In this document: positions 1 through 9,236 of the stretch, in pieces
Layout: each line of letters begins with the position of its first letter
Position numbering within the stretch: position 1 is the stretch's first letter
NCBI RefSeq assembly: GCF_002571225.1
Contig: NZ_NVEC01000029.1
Coordinates: 1 to 55,865, forward strand
Direction: 5' to 3'
Length of the DNA: 55,865 nt
Origin: Bacillus sp. AFS059628
GTDB lineage: Bacteria; Bacillota; Bacilli; Bacillales; Bacillaceae_G
Translations under genes and position numbers: made by a program
Notes under the pieces: model-generated
What the model was told of the DNA's origin: nothing
Databases searched by the model: none
The model's input: only the letters and a program-made list of their open reading frames with translations

Positions 1-16
1 GCAGCAGTAGAATGAG

Positions 17-175
17 ATAAAGTGAAACTTTAATCAGTGGGGGTTTTCTTCATCCCCCACTGATTATCATCCCTCACCAATCGGACTTTTAGGGACAGCC
101 CGACCCCCACCTAAATTCTTTGCTTTTCCTGAATTTTGAGGGTGGGGGTCTTACTGCCCGTTAAAGCGGGATAAA
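17..175 (+). repeat. bcr-like repeat, full-length copy 1
   Basis: A 159-bp unit that starts and ends with ATAAA (17-21 and 171-175), which looks like a 5-bp target duplication. It contains two strong hairpins: CAGTGGGGG pairing with CCCCCACTG near the left end, and GACCCCCACC (about 101-110) pairing with GGTGGGGGTC (141-150), followed by CCCG/CGGG near the right end. The same sequence recurs at 55753 (cut by the window end) and, internally deleted, at 49966. It resembles the bcr1-type mobile repeats described in the B. cereus group; the family name is from memory, the repetition and the duplication are seen directly. Confidence 0.85.
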
Positions 176-306
176 ATGAATTTTCGCTCTATATAACATA
201 TATTAATATTTATGAGGTTGTATTATAAAAATTAAAAATATACTAATACTAGTTTGATTAAAGTTACCTAAAATTCTACTATCAAAATGAAACAATACTT
301 TTTATG
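176..306. other. AT-rich intergenic stretch
   Basis: About 130 bp of very AT-rich sequence between the repeat and the end of the membrane-protein gene. No reading frame with a ribosome binding site and no clear terminator was seen. Confidence 0.5.
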
Positions 307-798
307 CTACATAGTTATTGCAATTCCTGCCAAAAATAAACTTACGATTGCTAAAAATTTTGTGCCGACTATAGCCCCTCTTAAATGAAACTTATAATCT
401 TTATATCCCTTCATGCCTTCTGTAGTAGGAATAACAACAAATCTTGGGGTAATCCAGCAAAAGATTAGCCAATCCAGTATAAACAAATCTACTACATTAA
501 AAATCATTAAAATACCAAAAGCATGTATATAGGCATCAATATATAATAATTTTTCATGTTTATGTAATATATATGTAGAAACGAAAGGAGTACCGAAAAG
601 AATAGCATTATATGCAATGTTAAAGTAAATCGTTTGCTTTTTTTCATGAATCGATTTTGGAAACACTAACTTTTGAATATCTTTTGGATACTCAGTTAAC
701 GAAAGACGAGGATTATAATATAAAGATCCTAAAATCAATACAGATAATACAATAGACATAATGACACCAACGTATATCATTTGCTCAAATGGATTCAT
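307..798 (-). CDS. Four-helix membrane protein of unknown function
   Basis: This 163-residue protein has about four hydrophobic segments (roughly residues 6-28, 58-80, 92-115 and 143-162), with a charged stretch after the first (PRLSLTEYPKDIQK). It has no signal-peptide cleavage site and no catalytic motif that I recognise. The ATG at 798 follows a weak GGTG ribosome binding site. It stands alone beside the bcr-like repeat and is transcribed divergently from the VOC gene. I do not recognise the family; small integral membrane proteins of this sort are common in the B. cereus group. Function unknown. Confidence 0.7.
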   Translation of the reverse strand: MNPFEQMIYVGVIMSIVLSVLILGSLYYNPRLSLTEYPKDIQKLVFPKSIHEKKQTIYFNIAYNAILFGTPFVSTYILHKHEKLLYIDAYIHAFGILMIFNVVDLFILDWLIFCWITPRFVVIPTTEGMKGYKDYKFHLRGAIVGTKFLAIVSLFLAGIAITM

Positions 799-977
799 AT
801 GCTACATTCACCTTTTTCTTTAATTACTATGTTGCTCCTTTACTTAATTACACATTGTATGCTCATAAATAACCAAAAATTAATACCACCTTTAACGCCC
901 GATCAAAGTTCTTGCAATGCAAAAACAATTTTTATAAAGTGAAAGCCTAATTAGTTAAGTTAGGATTGGTGAAAACT

Positions 978-1358
978 ATGAAAATAGAACATATCGCAAT
1001 ATGGGTAAATGATTTAGAATTAATGTGTTCTTTTTATACGAAGTACTTTAATGGTAAAGCGAATTCTTTATATCATAATAAAGCAAAACAATTTGAATCT
1101 TATTTTATTACGTTCGAATCTGGTGCAAGACTTGAAATTATGCGTAAAAAAGGTATAGAAAAAGAGCCTAACCCCAACATAACTGGCTATGCTCATATGG
1201 CTTTCTCTGTCGGTAGTGAAGAACATGTAAATGAATTAACTACAAAATTAAAAAATGATGGTTATCCTTTATTAAATGGACCACGTTTCACTGGAGATGG
1301 CTATTACGAAAGTGTGATAAGCGATCCTGAAGGTAATCAAATTGAAATTACGATTTAA
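978..1358 (+). CDS. VOC family protein (glyoxalase/dioxygenase fold)
   Basis: A 126-residue single-domain protein beginning [14 protein letters not shown], the usual first beta strand of a vicinal-oxygen-chelate fold. It ends [10 protein letters not shown], the usual last strand with the metal-ligand Glu. The conserved His near the N-terminus (IEHIAIW), the central GYAHMAFSV and the C-terminal Glu fit a metal site like that of lactoylglutathione-lyase-like proteins. The ATG at 978 has GGTG six bases upstream; an in-frame TTG at 966 is possible but would place this site inside the gene. The substrate cannot be told: the superfamily includes glyoxalases, fosfomycin-resistance enzymes and dioxygenases. 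Confidence 0.85.
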   Translation: MKIEHIAIWVNDLELMCSFYTKYFNGKANSLYHNKAKQFESYFITFESGARLEIMRKKGIEKEPNPNITGYAHMAFSVGSEEHVNELTTKLKNDGYPLLNGPRFTGDGYYESVISDPEGNQIEITI

Positions 1359-1410
1359 TTTATCTTTTTTCTGAAGAACAAATGAAAATTAGTTTGGAGG
1401 AATATATTAC

Positions 1411-1560
1411 ATTAAGGAATGGCAAATTATTTTCATAAATGGTGTTCATGATGATTATGAATGTTGGCAAGCTGGTGTTCAATGTGAGAATTGGCTTGTT
1501 GTTACTGCACCTTGTAATGATATCTTCACTTGCATTCCCGATGAATTTAATAAAAAATAG
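1411..1560 (+). pseudogene. Small conserved-looking reading frame with no normal start codon
   Basis: A 49-codon frame (IKEWQIIFINGVHDDYECWQ onward) ends at 1560 directly in a terminator. It is preceded by a good GGAGG (1396-1400) at ten-base spacing, but the codon at the expected start is ATT. No ATG, GTG or TTG exists between the upstream in-frame stop (1390-1392) and the body. The sequence is rich in Trp and Cys and looks like real protein. Either ATT is used as a rare start, as in infC, or an ATG has mutated and the gene is dead. The overlapping ATG frame at 1382-1438 is only 18 codons. Confidence 0.45.
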
Positions 1561-1590
1561 CTAATGGCATATTCCCATTAGCTATTTTTT
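1552..1590. terminator. Bidirectional intrinsic terminator
   Basis: Near-perfect hairpin, AAAAAATAGCTAATGG pairing with CCATTAGCTATTTTTT around a short loop, with T runs on both strands. It serves the small rightward frame and the converging DUF2332 gene. Confidence 0.85.
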
Positions 1591-1604
1591 ATTTTGAAGA
1601 AATA

Positions 1605-2651
1605 TTAACAAAGCGTTTCCTTCCCAAGCTTCCACCTAAACCATCTCCCATGTCCTTCTGTTTCCCCAACCGTTTCACGATATTCGTTTCCGTTAATATA
1701 ATAATCAATATGAAGGTCACGATCCCACATGTTGTTATATAGGTGTAATACATCACGTTTTGCACCGATTTCTTGTATTTGTTTTTCTAATTTATGTTTT
1801 ACTTGTTCAGGTATTTGATTTGCGACGTGTGTATGGAAAATACAGATTATAGCATCTTCCCTTATTTGTTCAATAATAGATGGCAATAGCTCTACACCGT
1901 CGCCTTCTATTAATTGAACGGATTCATTTTTCACTAAAGATGCTGCTTGGTCAAACATTTCAAGTCTTTCTTTATGTTCTGGCCAAATGAGTGAACGTAG
2001 CCATAAATAATCTTCATCACTATGTAAATCATTCACATGTAAGTCCAGTCCAATTCTTTCTACGACAGATGGGCTTTCTTTTAGAAAATGTGGCACATTC
2101 TCCCCTCTTATTTCAGAAGTTACATGCACATTTGAATTTATATTTCCGTACATTTCATCCGTTCCGTACGAATAACGATATTGGTCCCAGAACAGTTGTA
2201 ATCCAGAGCTTGTCCCAATTTCAATTAACGCTAACGGCTTTTTCACTTTATTAAATATGTAACAAAAACTTGGGTATAAGTACGCACATCGCCTTACTTC
2301 ATTCGTTTGAACGAGTTTCGTTTGTAATAAAGTAATGATTTCTTCTCGGTACGTTTTACAGAAATCCTTAAAATGATCAAAAGCTTGGTCTAAATCGGTA
2401 TTAGCATTTTCAACTAAGCTACTATAATACGTTTTTACATGATGTTCTTTCCCTGTTAGTAATAAATAATGTACGGCTCCTAATAGTAAGTTTGGGACTG
2501 GTTGACCTGCTTGAGCATAGGAAGATAGTGTAAGTACTTCCTCATCTTCAGCAATTTGTATTGATAAGTATTCATATAAGTCACTTGACCCTTTACATTC
2601 CTTTATTGAAAAATTTCGAAATAAGTTTGCGATTTGTTCTTGTGTACGCAT
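1605..2651 (-). CDS. DUF2332 family protein
   Basis: A 348-residue cytoplasmic protein that fits the DUF2332 family. It has an N-terminal helical part with SSYAQAGQPVPNLLLGAVHY (about residues 43-62) and a central IEIGTSSGLQL (about 143-153), reminiscent of the glycine-rich SAM-binding loop of methyltransferases. It also has LRSLIWPEH (about 218-226) and a C-terminal WFRWKLG. The family is widespread in bacilli and actinobacteria but has no established activity; a methyltransferase-like fold is inference from the glycine loop. The start ATG at 2651 follows AGGAGGG. It is monocistronic and converges on a shared terminator. Confidence 0.85.
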   Translation of the reverse strand: MRTQEQIANLFRNFSIKECKGSSDLYEYLSIQIAEDEEVLTLSSYAQAGQPVPNLLLGAVHYLLLTGKEHHVKTYYSSLVENANTDLDQAFDHFKDFCKTYREEIITLLQTKLVQTNEVRRCAYLYPSFCYIFNKVKKPLALIEIGTSSGLQLFWDQYRYSYGTDEMYGNINSNVHVTSEIRGENVPHFLKESPSVVERIGLDLHVNDLHSDEDYLWLRSLIWPEHKERLEMFDQAASLVKNESVQLIEGDGVELLPSIIEQIREDAIICIFHTHVANQIPEQVKHKLEKQIQEIGAKRDVLHLYNNMWDRDLHIDYYINGNEYRETVGETEGHGRWFRWKLGKETLC

Positions 2652-2890
2652 TGGTATCCCTCCTTTTTAACATCACAGAATAATCTTACTATTTAAAGAA
2701 CAAAAATTCCATAAAAAGGTATCCATTCTACCCACTTTCGTATACGTAAGCTTTTTCGGGATAATTTCAAACTGTATTTTTTTTCTATTTATCAGCTTAA
2801 AAGAGCTTGTTAAATAAGATTTTTGGCGAATAAAACGTTAAATAGTTTAAAATTATCAGATAACACTAGATATTTTAGTCTATTAATTAT

Positions 2891-3032
2891 TATAATAGAG
2901 TATGAGATGGTTATATAATTGAGACAAAAAAGGTAAATACCTAGGTGGGGCCTAGGCGGTGTTTTCATTTTACGGCTTAGACATAGAAAACACCTACTCT
3001 TTTTTGCCAATATAGGGGATGGAGAGATTATC
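2891..3032 (+). promoter_or_regulatory. mqo promoter and leader with terminator-like hairpin
   Basis: TATAAT-like hexamers lie at 2891 and 2914. Downstream come two CCTAGG palindromes (2939-2956) separated by TGGGG, then GGTGTTTTC (2958-2966) pairing perfectly with GAAAACACC (2986-2994), followed by TACTCTTTTTT. The hairpin plus T run looks like an intrinsic terminator about 30 bases before the mqo ribosome binding site (GGAGAG), so it could attenuate mqo or end a short leader RNA. The upstream 2652-2890 is AT-rich with nothing else recognised. The leader class is unknown to me. Confidence 0.5.
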
Positions 3033-4535
3033 ATGAGCAACATGCAGCAAAAAACAGACGTTATCTTAATTGGTGCAGGAATTATGAGTGCAACGTTAGG
3101 CTCATTACTAAAAGAATTAGCACCTGAATGGGAAATTAAAGTTTTTGAAAAACTCGCAAGTGCCGGGGAAGAAAGCTCTAACGAATGGAACAATGCAGGT
3201 ACAGGGCATTCTGCGCTATGCGAACTGAACTATACTTCCGAAAAATCTGACGGATCTATAGATATTAGTAAGGCTGTAAAAGTGAATGAGCAATTCCAGC
3301 TTTCAAGACAATTTTGGGCATATCTTGTAAAAAGTAAATTAATTCGTAATCCACAAGATTTCATTATGCCTCTACCTCATATGAGTTTAGTACAAGGTGA
3401 AAAAAATGTTGAGTTTCTAAAAAACCGTTTTGAAGCGCTTTCAAAAAATCCGCTGTTTCAAGGTATGGAATTTTCCGATACTCCTGAAACATTAAAAAAA
3501 TGGCTTCCACTCATTATGGAAGGACGTACATCTAACGAACCAATGGCAGCAACGAAGATTGACTCTGGAACAGATGTTAACTTCGGTGCATTAACTCGTA
3601 TGTTGTTTGATTACTTACAAACAAAAAATGTCGAGCTAAACTACAAACATAGTGTCGAAAATATTAAACGCACGAAGAATGGTTTGTGGGAAGTAAAAGT
3701 ACACGATATGAATAGTGGTAAAATTGAGCATCATACTGCAAAATTCGTCTTTATCGGCGGCGGTGGCGGGAGTCTACCTCTGCTGCAAAAGACTGGTATC
3801 CCTGAATCAAAACATATTGGTGGATTCCCAGTAAGTGGACTATTTATGGTATGTAAAAACCAAAAAGTTATCGAGCAACATCATGCAAAAGTATATGGTA
3901 AAGCTAAAGTTGGCGCTCCGCCAATGTCTGTTCCTCACCTTGATACGAGATATATAGACAATAAAAAAGCTTTACTATTTGGACCGTTCGCAGGGTTCTC
4001 TCCTAAGTTCTTAAAAACTGGCTCAAACCTTGACTTAATTGGTTCTGTAAAACCGAATAACGTCTTAACGATGTTAGCTGCTGGTGTAAAAGAAATGGGA
4101 TTAACAAAATACTTAATTCAGCAAGTTATGTTATCACATGAAAAACGTATGGAAGAATTACGCGAATTCATTCCGAACGCGAAAAGCGAAGATTGGGATA
4201 TTGTAGTTGCTGGGCAACGTGTACAAGTAATTAAAGATACTGATGCTGGCGGTAAAGGTACACTTCAATTCGGTACTGAAGTTGTTAGTGCGGCTGATGG
4301 ATCAATTGCTGCATTACTTGGCGCATCACCAGGTGCTTCTACTGCTGTTCACGTCATGCTTGAAGTATTAGAAAAATGTTTCCCAAGCCGCATGGTAGAA
4401 TGGGAAGGAAAAATAAAAGAAATGATCCCTTCTTACGGCATTTCACTAACAGAAAACCCAAGATTATTCCAAGATCTTCACACTTCTACAGGTCGTACGC
4501 TTGGATTAAATGAAAAAGAAACAGTTCATAACTAA
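3033..4535 (+). CDS. mqo: Malate:quinone oxidoreductase
   Basis: A 500-residue FAD-dependent peripheral membrane enzyme that oxidises malate to oxaloacetate and passes electrons to quinone, an NAD-independent TCA/respiratory step. The N-terminal [20 protein letters not shown] (about 10-29) is the dinucleotide-binding motif, followed by [27 protein letters not shown], the hallmark MQO block. The C-terminal part has [11 protein letters not shown] and [10 protein letters not shown]. Length matches MQO proteins. ATG at 3033 follows GGAGAG. It is monocistronic, with an unusual leader upstream and a strong terminator downstream. Identification is firm. Confidence 0.97.
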   Translation: MSNMQQKTDVILIGAGIMSATLGSLLKELAPEWEIKVFEKLASAGEESSNEWNNAGTGHSALCELNYTSEKSDGSIDISKAVKVNEQFQLSRQFWAYLVKSKLIRNPQDFIMPLPHMSLVQGEKNVEFLKNRFEALSKNPLFQGMEFSDTPETLKKWLPLIMEGRTSNEPMAATKIDSGTDVNFGALTRMLFDYLQTKNVELNYKHSVENIKRTKNGLWEVKVHDMNSGKIEHHTAKFVFIGGGGGSLPLLQKTGIPESKHIGGFPVSGLFMVCKNQKVIEQHHAKVYGKAKVGAPPMSVPHLDTRYIDNKKALLFGPFAGFSPKFLKTGSNLDLIGSVKPNNVLTMLAAGVKEMGLTKYLIQQVMLSHEKRMEELREFIPNAKSEDWDIVVAGQRVQVIKDTDAGGKGTLQFGTEVVSAADGSIAALLGASPGASTAVHVMLEVLEKCFPSRMVEWEGKIKEMIPSYGISLTENPRLFQDLHTSTGRTLGLNEKETVHN

Positions 4536-4545
4536 TGAAGAAATG

Positions 4546-4576
4546 AAAAAACGTCCGATATATTCGGACGTTTTTT
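4546..4576. terminator. Bidirectional terminator between mqo and lsrB
   Basis: AAAAAACGTCCGA and TCGGACGTTTTTT form a perfect stem with a short loop and T runs on both strands. It ends mqo and the leftward lsr operon. Confidence 0.9.
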
Positions 4577-4581
4577 CGTTA

Positions 4582-5625
4582 CTAGAAATTATATTTATCA
4601 ATATTCTCTTTCGTAAATACAACCCGCTCTGGCAATACGATAATTCCATTTCCTTCTGCCTCATAATCATAACCTTGGATGGAGTTTGGCTCTACTTTCA
4701 CTTTTCCGATTCCTTTTACTTCAAAACTATCCCCTACTTTTAACTTCTTCCCTTTTACTACTATTTCATTTGCTACATACGTTGCGAGTGCACCTTGTTG
4801 TTTTACATCCCATAATCCAAATTGTTGTACTGTTCCTCGTTTTACGTAATCACGCATAACGTTTGGTGTAGAGAAGCCAGTTACAACAACTTTTTTATCC
4901 GTTTTCAAGTTTTCAGCTGCTTGTGCCATCGCTGGTAGTGCCGTTGCATCCGGGCAAATGACTGCATTAATATCTGGATACGTTTTTAATATGTTCTCCC
5001 CCACTGACAATGACTTTTGCGCATTATTTTCACCATACTGCGTCGTTACAATTTCCCAGTTTGGATATTTCTTTTTAATAATTTCTTTCGCTTTCGTTAC
5101 CCATTGGTTTTGATCCGTTACCGTTGGACTAGAATAAAAGAATGCTACTTTTCCTTTATCTCCAATTTGTTTGGAAGTCATTTCAATTAACAAATTAGCA
5201 AGTTGATCTGGCGTTCCTTGGCTTATATAAAATGAACGGTCTTTCGGATTGACATCAGAGTCCCATGTTAAAACAGTCATCCCTTTTTTCTTAGCACGTT
5301 GCAATGATTGTGATAGACCATCTACTGACGTAGAAGAGACCATAAGTGCATCATAGTTTTGATTGATAAAGTTGTTTATATATTTCACTTGACCTGATAC
5401 ACTTGCTTCAGACGGTCCATCATATTTCACTTGTACGCCTAACTTATCTCCCATCTCTTTTGCTCCTTCACCACCCGATGTAAAGAAGCCAACTCCAGTT
5501 AATTTTGGAATGAATGCAAATTTCATATCATCTGCCTTTTTCTTATCTGCCGTTTGACTAGAGCAAGCAATTAAACCGATTAAACAAATGCATACTATTA
5601 ATATAATCCCCAGTTTTCTCTTCAT
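4582..5625 (-). CDS. lsrB: AI-2 ABC transporter substrate-binding lipoprotein
   Basis: A 347-residue lipoprotein with a lipobox (LIGLIAC, Cys21) and a type-1 periplasmic-binding-protein fold. It binds autoinducer-2 outside the membrane for uptake. Residues that contact AI-2 in Salmonella LsrB are all represented: Lys in [11 protein letters not shown] (K41), Asp in TWDSD (about 122-124), Asp in TVTDQNQW (D171), and the PDATALPA loop with Pro225 and Ala227. This matches the LsrB rather than the RbsB pattern. It is the last gene of lsrACDB; its ATG overlaps the lsrD stop as ATGA, with GGGGG upstream. LsrB-type receptors are established in the B. cereus group. Confidence 0.95.
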   Translation of the reverse strand: MKRKLGIILIVCICLIGLIACSSQTADKKKADDMKFAFIPKLTGVGFFTSGGEGAKEMGDKLGVQVKYDGPSEASVSGQVKYINNFINQNYDALMVSSTSVDGLSQSLQRAKKKGMTVLTWDSDVNPKDRSFYISQGTPDQLANLLIEMTSKQIGDKGKVAFFYSSPTVTDQNQWVTKAKEIIKKKYPNWEIVTTQYGENNAQKSLSVGENILKTYPDINAVICPDATALPAMAQAAENLKTDKKVVVTGFSTPNVMRDYVKRGTVQQFGLWDVKQQGALATYVANEIVVKGKKLKVGDSFEVKGIGKVKVEPNSIQGYDYEAEGNGIIVLPERVVFTKENIDKYNF

Positions 5626-6611
5626 AACATTTCCCCCTTATGCAAGTTCTTTCTTTTCCACGGTGTGAATTGATGTAATTTGAAATATCTCATAATAACT
5701 GAAAGAATAAGAATAATACCAATAACTACGTTAGATTGTTCATTTGTTAAACCCGTCATTTGTAAGCCATACTGCATGAGTCCTATAAAAACACTCGCCA
5801 GTACAGTACCGATAATACTGCCTTTTCCCCCTGTAATAAGTGTCCCTCCTAATACAACTGCTGTAATAATGGGTAAAATCGTTTCACTTCCCATATCAGC
5901 ACGGGCGGAACCGAAATATGCAGTTAAGAAAGCGCCACCTAATCCACCTCCTAACCCGGAAAGTATGTAAGCGATGATGACTACTTTTTTCGTTTTGATC
6001 CCAGTGTATTTTGCGGCATTTTCGTTCGCACCTGTTAATTTGACGTGGCGCCCATAAATAGTATGATGAAACAATACAGTGCATAAAATCGTTAATATAA
6101 TCAATAACCATAATAAATTCGGTATCCCTATAAAACTACCGTTTGCCAGTTGTACAAATGTGTCAGGTAAACCACTTATCCCTTCATATCCAGAAGCACC
6201 TGCCCCTCCTGAAATGACGAGTGCAATTCCGCCGTATAAAAACATCGTTCCAAGTGTGACGACAAGTGGCTCTACATCTGTCATTTTTATAATGATTCCG
6301 TTTAAAGCTCCTGCTAAACAACTAATTATAAGAGTTAATATGACCGCTAGCAAAATAGGTATTCCATTCATCCAAAGTACACCGATCAAGATCGAAGTGA
6401 GCCCCATTATGGAGCCAACCGATACATCAATTCCTCCTGTTACAATAACGAACGTCATTGGTATCGCCGCGATTGCGATAAAAAGGAAATCGTTTGTACT
6501 AAAAAGGAGATTACTAATATTTAAGAAATCACTATTTATACAACTAAAGAGAATGAATTCTAAAAGAAGTAATACGATTAGAACACCTTCCCATCTGTAT
6601 ACATACTTCAT
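5622..6611 (-). CDS. lsrD: AI-2 ABC transporter permease LsrD
   Basis: A 329-residue polytopic permease of the ribose/AI-2 class, with 8-10 hydrophobic segments and the conserved blocks [16 protein letters not shown] (N-terminal third) and [13 protein letters not shown] (EAA-like loop). Also conserved is [18 protein letters not shown] near the C-terminus. I place the start at 6611 (MKYVYRW) because it follows AGGAGG at seven bases and overlaps the lsrC stop as ATGA; an in-frame ATG at 6638 lies inside lsrC. It pairs with LsrC to form the channel. The lsrC/lsrD assignment follows gene order; the two are homologous. Confidence 0.9.
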   Translation of the reverse strand: MKYVYRWEGVLIVLLLLEFILFSCINSDFLNISNLLFSTNDFLFIAIAAIPMTFVIVTGGIDVSVGSIMGLTSILIGVLWMNGIPILLAVILTLIISCLAGALNGIIIKMTDVEPLVVTLGTMFLYGGIALVISGGAGASGYEGISGLPDTFVQLANGSFIGIPNLLWLLIILTILCTVLFHHTIYGRHVKLTGANENAAKYTGIKTKKVVIIAYILSGLGGGLGGAFLTAYFGSARADMGSETILPIITAVVLGGTLITGGKGSIIGTVLASVFIGLMQYGLQMTGLTNEQSNVVIGIILILSVIMRYFKLHQFTPWKRKNLHKGEML

Positions 6612-7561
6612 AGATTCATCCTCCTTTCTGCCTTCCACTTTTTCATAACACTATCTAATATGACGATTAGTAATAATAAGAAACCTGAAATAGCATTATT
6701 CCAAAATGCTGGTATTTTTAAAAAGACGAGTGAACTGCTTATCACTTCTAAAAATATCGCTCCTAATGCAGCTCCAACTATAGAACCCGTTCCTCCTTTT
6801 AAATGAACTCCCCCTAATACAGCAGCTGCGATAACTTGTAGTTCTATCCCAGTTCCTGTTTGATTTGGAACGAATCCGATATTCATAACAAATATGCAAC
6901 CAGCGAGCGCAGCGCTTATGCCTGAAATGATAAATGCATATATCTTCACTTTATTAACAGGTATACCAATAAGCCTCGCACCATCTTCATTATCACCTAC
7001 CGCATAAAAGTATCTTCCGAATGGCACTTTCCTTAAAAAGAAGTATAGTAGTAATAAAATAATAAGAACAATCCATACAATTATCGGCAAACCAAATATG
7101 AAGCTTGATGACAGTTGCTTAAAATTGTTTGGTATGTCTTCAATCCACTTTCCGCCTGTGAAAATTAACATCGCACCTCTAATGATCCCTAACATACCTA
7201 ATGTCATAATAATAGCTGGTACCCGAAACTTCGCAACGCCAATCCCATTTATAAAACCGAGAATAGCGCCAAGTAAAATAACAGCAAGTATGGACAAAAA
7301 TGCATGATATCCATCCGTTAACAACATTCCGCAAACAGCTGCGCTTAATCCCATAATTGAACCGACTGATACGTCTATATTTTTCGTAAATAAGACAAAC
7401 GATTGGCCAATTGCTAGCACGACTAAAATCACGCTTGATTTTATCATTAAAGATAACGAGTTAAGCTGAACGAAACTTGGATTTATCATTCCGACAATGG
7501 CAATGTAAATGAGTAATAATAGTATGATAGATGTTTCGTGCATTTTATACATACGTTTCAT
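6608..7561 (-). CDS. lsrC: AI-2 ABC transporter permease LsrC
   Basis: A 317-residue inner-membrane permease, homologous to the next gene, with about nine membrane segments. It has the conserved [19 protein letters not shown] (about 58-76), VGDNEDGARLIGI and VLGGVHLKGGTGSIVGA. It forms a heterodimeric channel with LsrD, energised by LsrA. Its ATG overlaps the lsrA stop (ATGA) and its stop overlaps the lsrD start in the same way, so the operon is tightly coupled. It is slightly shorter than enterobacterial LsrC (about 340 residues). A ribose permease is the alternative, made unlikely by the lsrK, lsrF and lsrR neighbours. Confidence 0.9.
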   Translation of the reverse strand: MKRMYKMHETSIILLLLIYIAIVGMINPSFVQLNSLSLMIKSSVILVVLAIGQSFVLFTKNIDVSVGSIMGLSAAVCGMLLTDGYHAFLSILAVILLGAILGFINGIGVAKFRVPAIIMTLGMLGIIRGAMLIFTGGKWIEDIPNNFKQLSSSFIFGLPIIVWIVLIILLLLYFFLRKVPFGRYFYAVGDNEDGARLIGIPVNKVKIYAFIISGISAALAGCIFVMNIGFVPNQTGTGIELQVIAAAVLGGVHLKGGTGSIVGAALGAIFLEVISSSLVFLKIPAFWNNAISGFLLLLIVILDSVMKKWKAERRMNL

Positions 7562-9039
7562 TCCGTTACACCTCCGTATGCAAGACGTGTAACTTCATTT
7601 ACAGTCATATTTTGTTTCTCTAAATGAGAAACAAATTGTCCATTTCGCATTACATATACACGATTTACTAATTGAACGATTTCTTCAACATCGGAAGAGA
7701 TTAATAATATCGCGAGCCCTTCCCTTTTCATTTTTTCTATCGTCTCATATACTTCAATCCTTGCTTTCGCATCAATTCCTCGAGTCGGTTCATCAAGAAT
7801 AATCATTTTCGGATTACACGCAAGATATTTTGCCAGCACGACTTTTTGCTGATTACCTCCCGATAAAGATGCTAGAACTCCATCCATGCTTCGTACAACA
7901 ATTCGAAACTGTTCTATATACGACTTAACTAAAGCGCTTTCTTTTTCTTGATTAATGAAAAAACGACTCTTCTGGTGTAAACTTGCTGCAGTCATATTTT
8001 CTTTAACTGATGCAATTGAGAAAATACCATTTCTTACTCTATCCTCTGGCACATAAACTAATCCCTCACTAAGCCTTTTATGCAAAGAGCATGAATCAAT
8101 TGATTTTCCTTCTAATAAAATAGAACCTGATTTTATAGATTTCAATCCAAATATGGTTTCTGCTAATTCCGTTCTACCTGATCCAACAATGCCAGCAATA
8201 CCTACAATCTCCCCAGCATGTACAGTAAATGATATATTTTCGAATGCGTAACTCGTTATATCAGTTACTTCTAATATTTTTTTCGTTTCTTTTGTCTCTT
8301 GCACTACTTCTCTTTTCTCTTCTTGTTTATACCCTTTCGGTAATAACCCCTCCATTAGCATGTCATATGTATAGTCACATACATCACCTTGGCTTACAAT
8401 CATTCCGTCACGTAATATCGCTACTTTGTTCGCAATTTCAAAGATTTCTGGAAAGCGATGCGTAATAAATATCATTCCAATTCCTTTTTCTTGTAAACTT
8501 TTCATCAGCACAAAAAGACTCTTTATTTCATGAGTTGTTAATGTCGATGTTGGCTCATCTAAAATAAGAATCTCGGCTTCCCGTATTAATCCTCTAACGA
8601 TTTCTACTAACTGTTGCTGCGCAATGGATAGTGATCCTCCTAGTTCTTTAAGGTCAATATCCCACCCTAAACTGTCCATCAATTGCTGAATCTTTACTTT
8701 TAATTCCTTTTTCTTCCCTTTTAGTCCGATACATATATTTTCTTCAATGGTCATATGCGGAAAAATGAGTGGTTCTTGTGGTATTAAGTAAATCCCGTCT
8801 CGGTGTGCTTCTTTCGGATTTACAAACTGTTTCCTCATTCCTTTTACATACATTTCTCCACTATCATACGAATATAACCCCGTTAATATTTTCATTAATG
8901 TTGATTTTCCAGCACCATTTCCTCCAACTAAAGCGTATATATCGCCACGCTCTACTTGTAAGTTCACTTCTTTTAGCACAAGTTGATTTGAAAACGCCTT
9001 ACTCATTTTCTTTACTTGTAATAAGGGTACGCTCTCCAC
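7558..9039 (-). CDS. lsrA: AI-2 ABC transporter ATP-binding protein LsrA
   Basis: A 493-residue protein with two fused ABC ATPase domains. The first has Walker A GGNGAGKST (39-47), signature LSIAQQQ and Walker B ILILDEPTS. The second has a degenerate Walker A (GIVGSGRTE, about 290), signature LSGGNQQK and MIILDEPTRGID. This asymmetry is normal for sugar/AI-2 importers such as RbsA and LsrA. It energises uptake through LsrC and LsrD. The start is GTG at 9039, with AGGTGAC upstream. It is the first gene of lsrACDB, divergent from lsrR. Confidence 0.92.
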   Translation of the reverse strand: MESVPLLQVKKMSKAFSNQLVLKEVNLQVERGDIYALVGGNGAGKSTLMKILTGLYSYDSGEMYVKGMRKQFVNPKEAHRDGIYLIPQEPLIFPHMTIEENICIGLKGKKKELKVKIQQLMDSLGWDIDLKELGGSLSIAQQQLVEIVRGLIREAEILILDEPTSTLTTHEIKSLFVLMKSLQEKGIGMIFITHRFPEIFEIANKVAILRDGMIVSQGDVCDYTYDMLMEGLLPKGYKQEEKREVVQETKETKKILEVTDITSYAFENISFTVHAGEIVGIAGIVGSGRTELAETIFGLKSIKSGSILLEGKSIDSCSLHKRLSEGLVYVPEDRVRNGIFSIASVKENMTAASLHQKSRFFINQEKESALVKSYIEQFRIVVRSMDGVLASLSGGNQQKVVLAKYLACNPKMIILDEPTRGIDAKARIEVYETIEKMKREGLAILLISSDVEEIVQLVNRVYVMRNGQFVSHLEKQNMTVNEVTRLAYGGVTE

Positions 9040-9236
9040 ATGATGTCACCTACCTCTATTCAGAACATTTTTTGAGAAAATGATTATTTGTTCTACTTGT
9101 TTTGTAGCATTGTATATTCCTTTTTTCATATCTAGAACACTTTTTTCACCAGACAATTAATCGTTTCAACTGGAATAAACAAAATATATAGCACATATGT
9201 TTAAGCAGTGGTCAATTGTTGAAAGGGATGACGAGT
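9040..9236. promoter_or_regulatory. Divergent lsrA/lsrR promoter region
   Basis: About 200 bp between the two divergent lsr units. AGAACA (9062-9067) and TGTTCT (9089-9094) form an inverted pair with 21 bases between, and AGAACAC recurs at 9134-9140. These repeats are candidate LsrR contacts; no certain promoter hexamers were assigned. The lsrR ribosome binding site (AAAGGG) lies at the right end. Confidence 0.35.

Noticed and set aside
930-955. ATAAAGTGAAA similar to the left end of the bcr-like repeat
   Set aside because: The match covers only about 20 bases with several mismatches, and no right end was found.
3431-3443. cre-like palindrome TGAAGCGCTTTCA inside mqo
   Set aside because: It lies about 400 bp inside the coding sequence and encodes ordinary residues (FEALSK), so chance is likely.
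4510-4743. Open frame downstream of mqo on the plus strand
   Set aside because: It spans a terminator and is antisense to lsrB, without a ribosome binding site or protein-like sequence.
6079-6648. Long plus-strand open frame (189 codons) opposite lsrD
   Set aside because: It is antisense to a clear permease gene and has a mirrored low-complexity composition.
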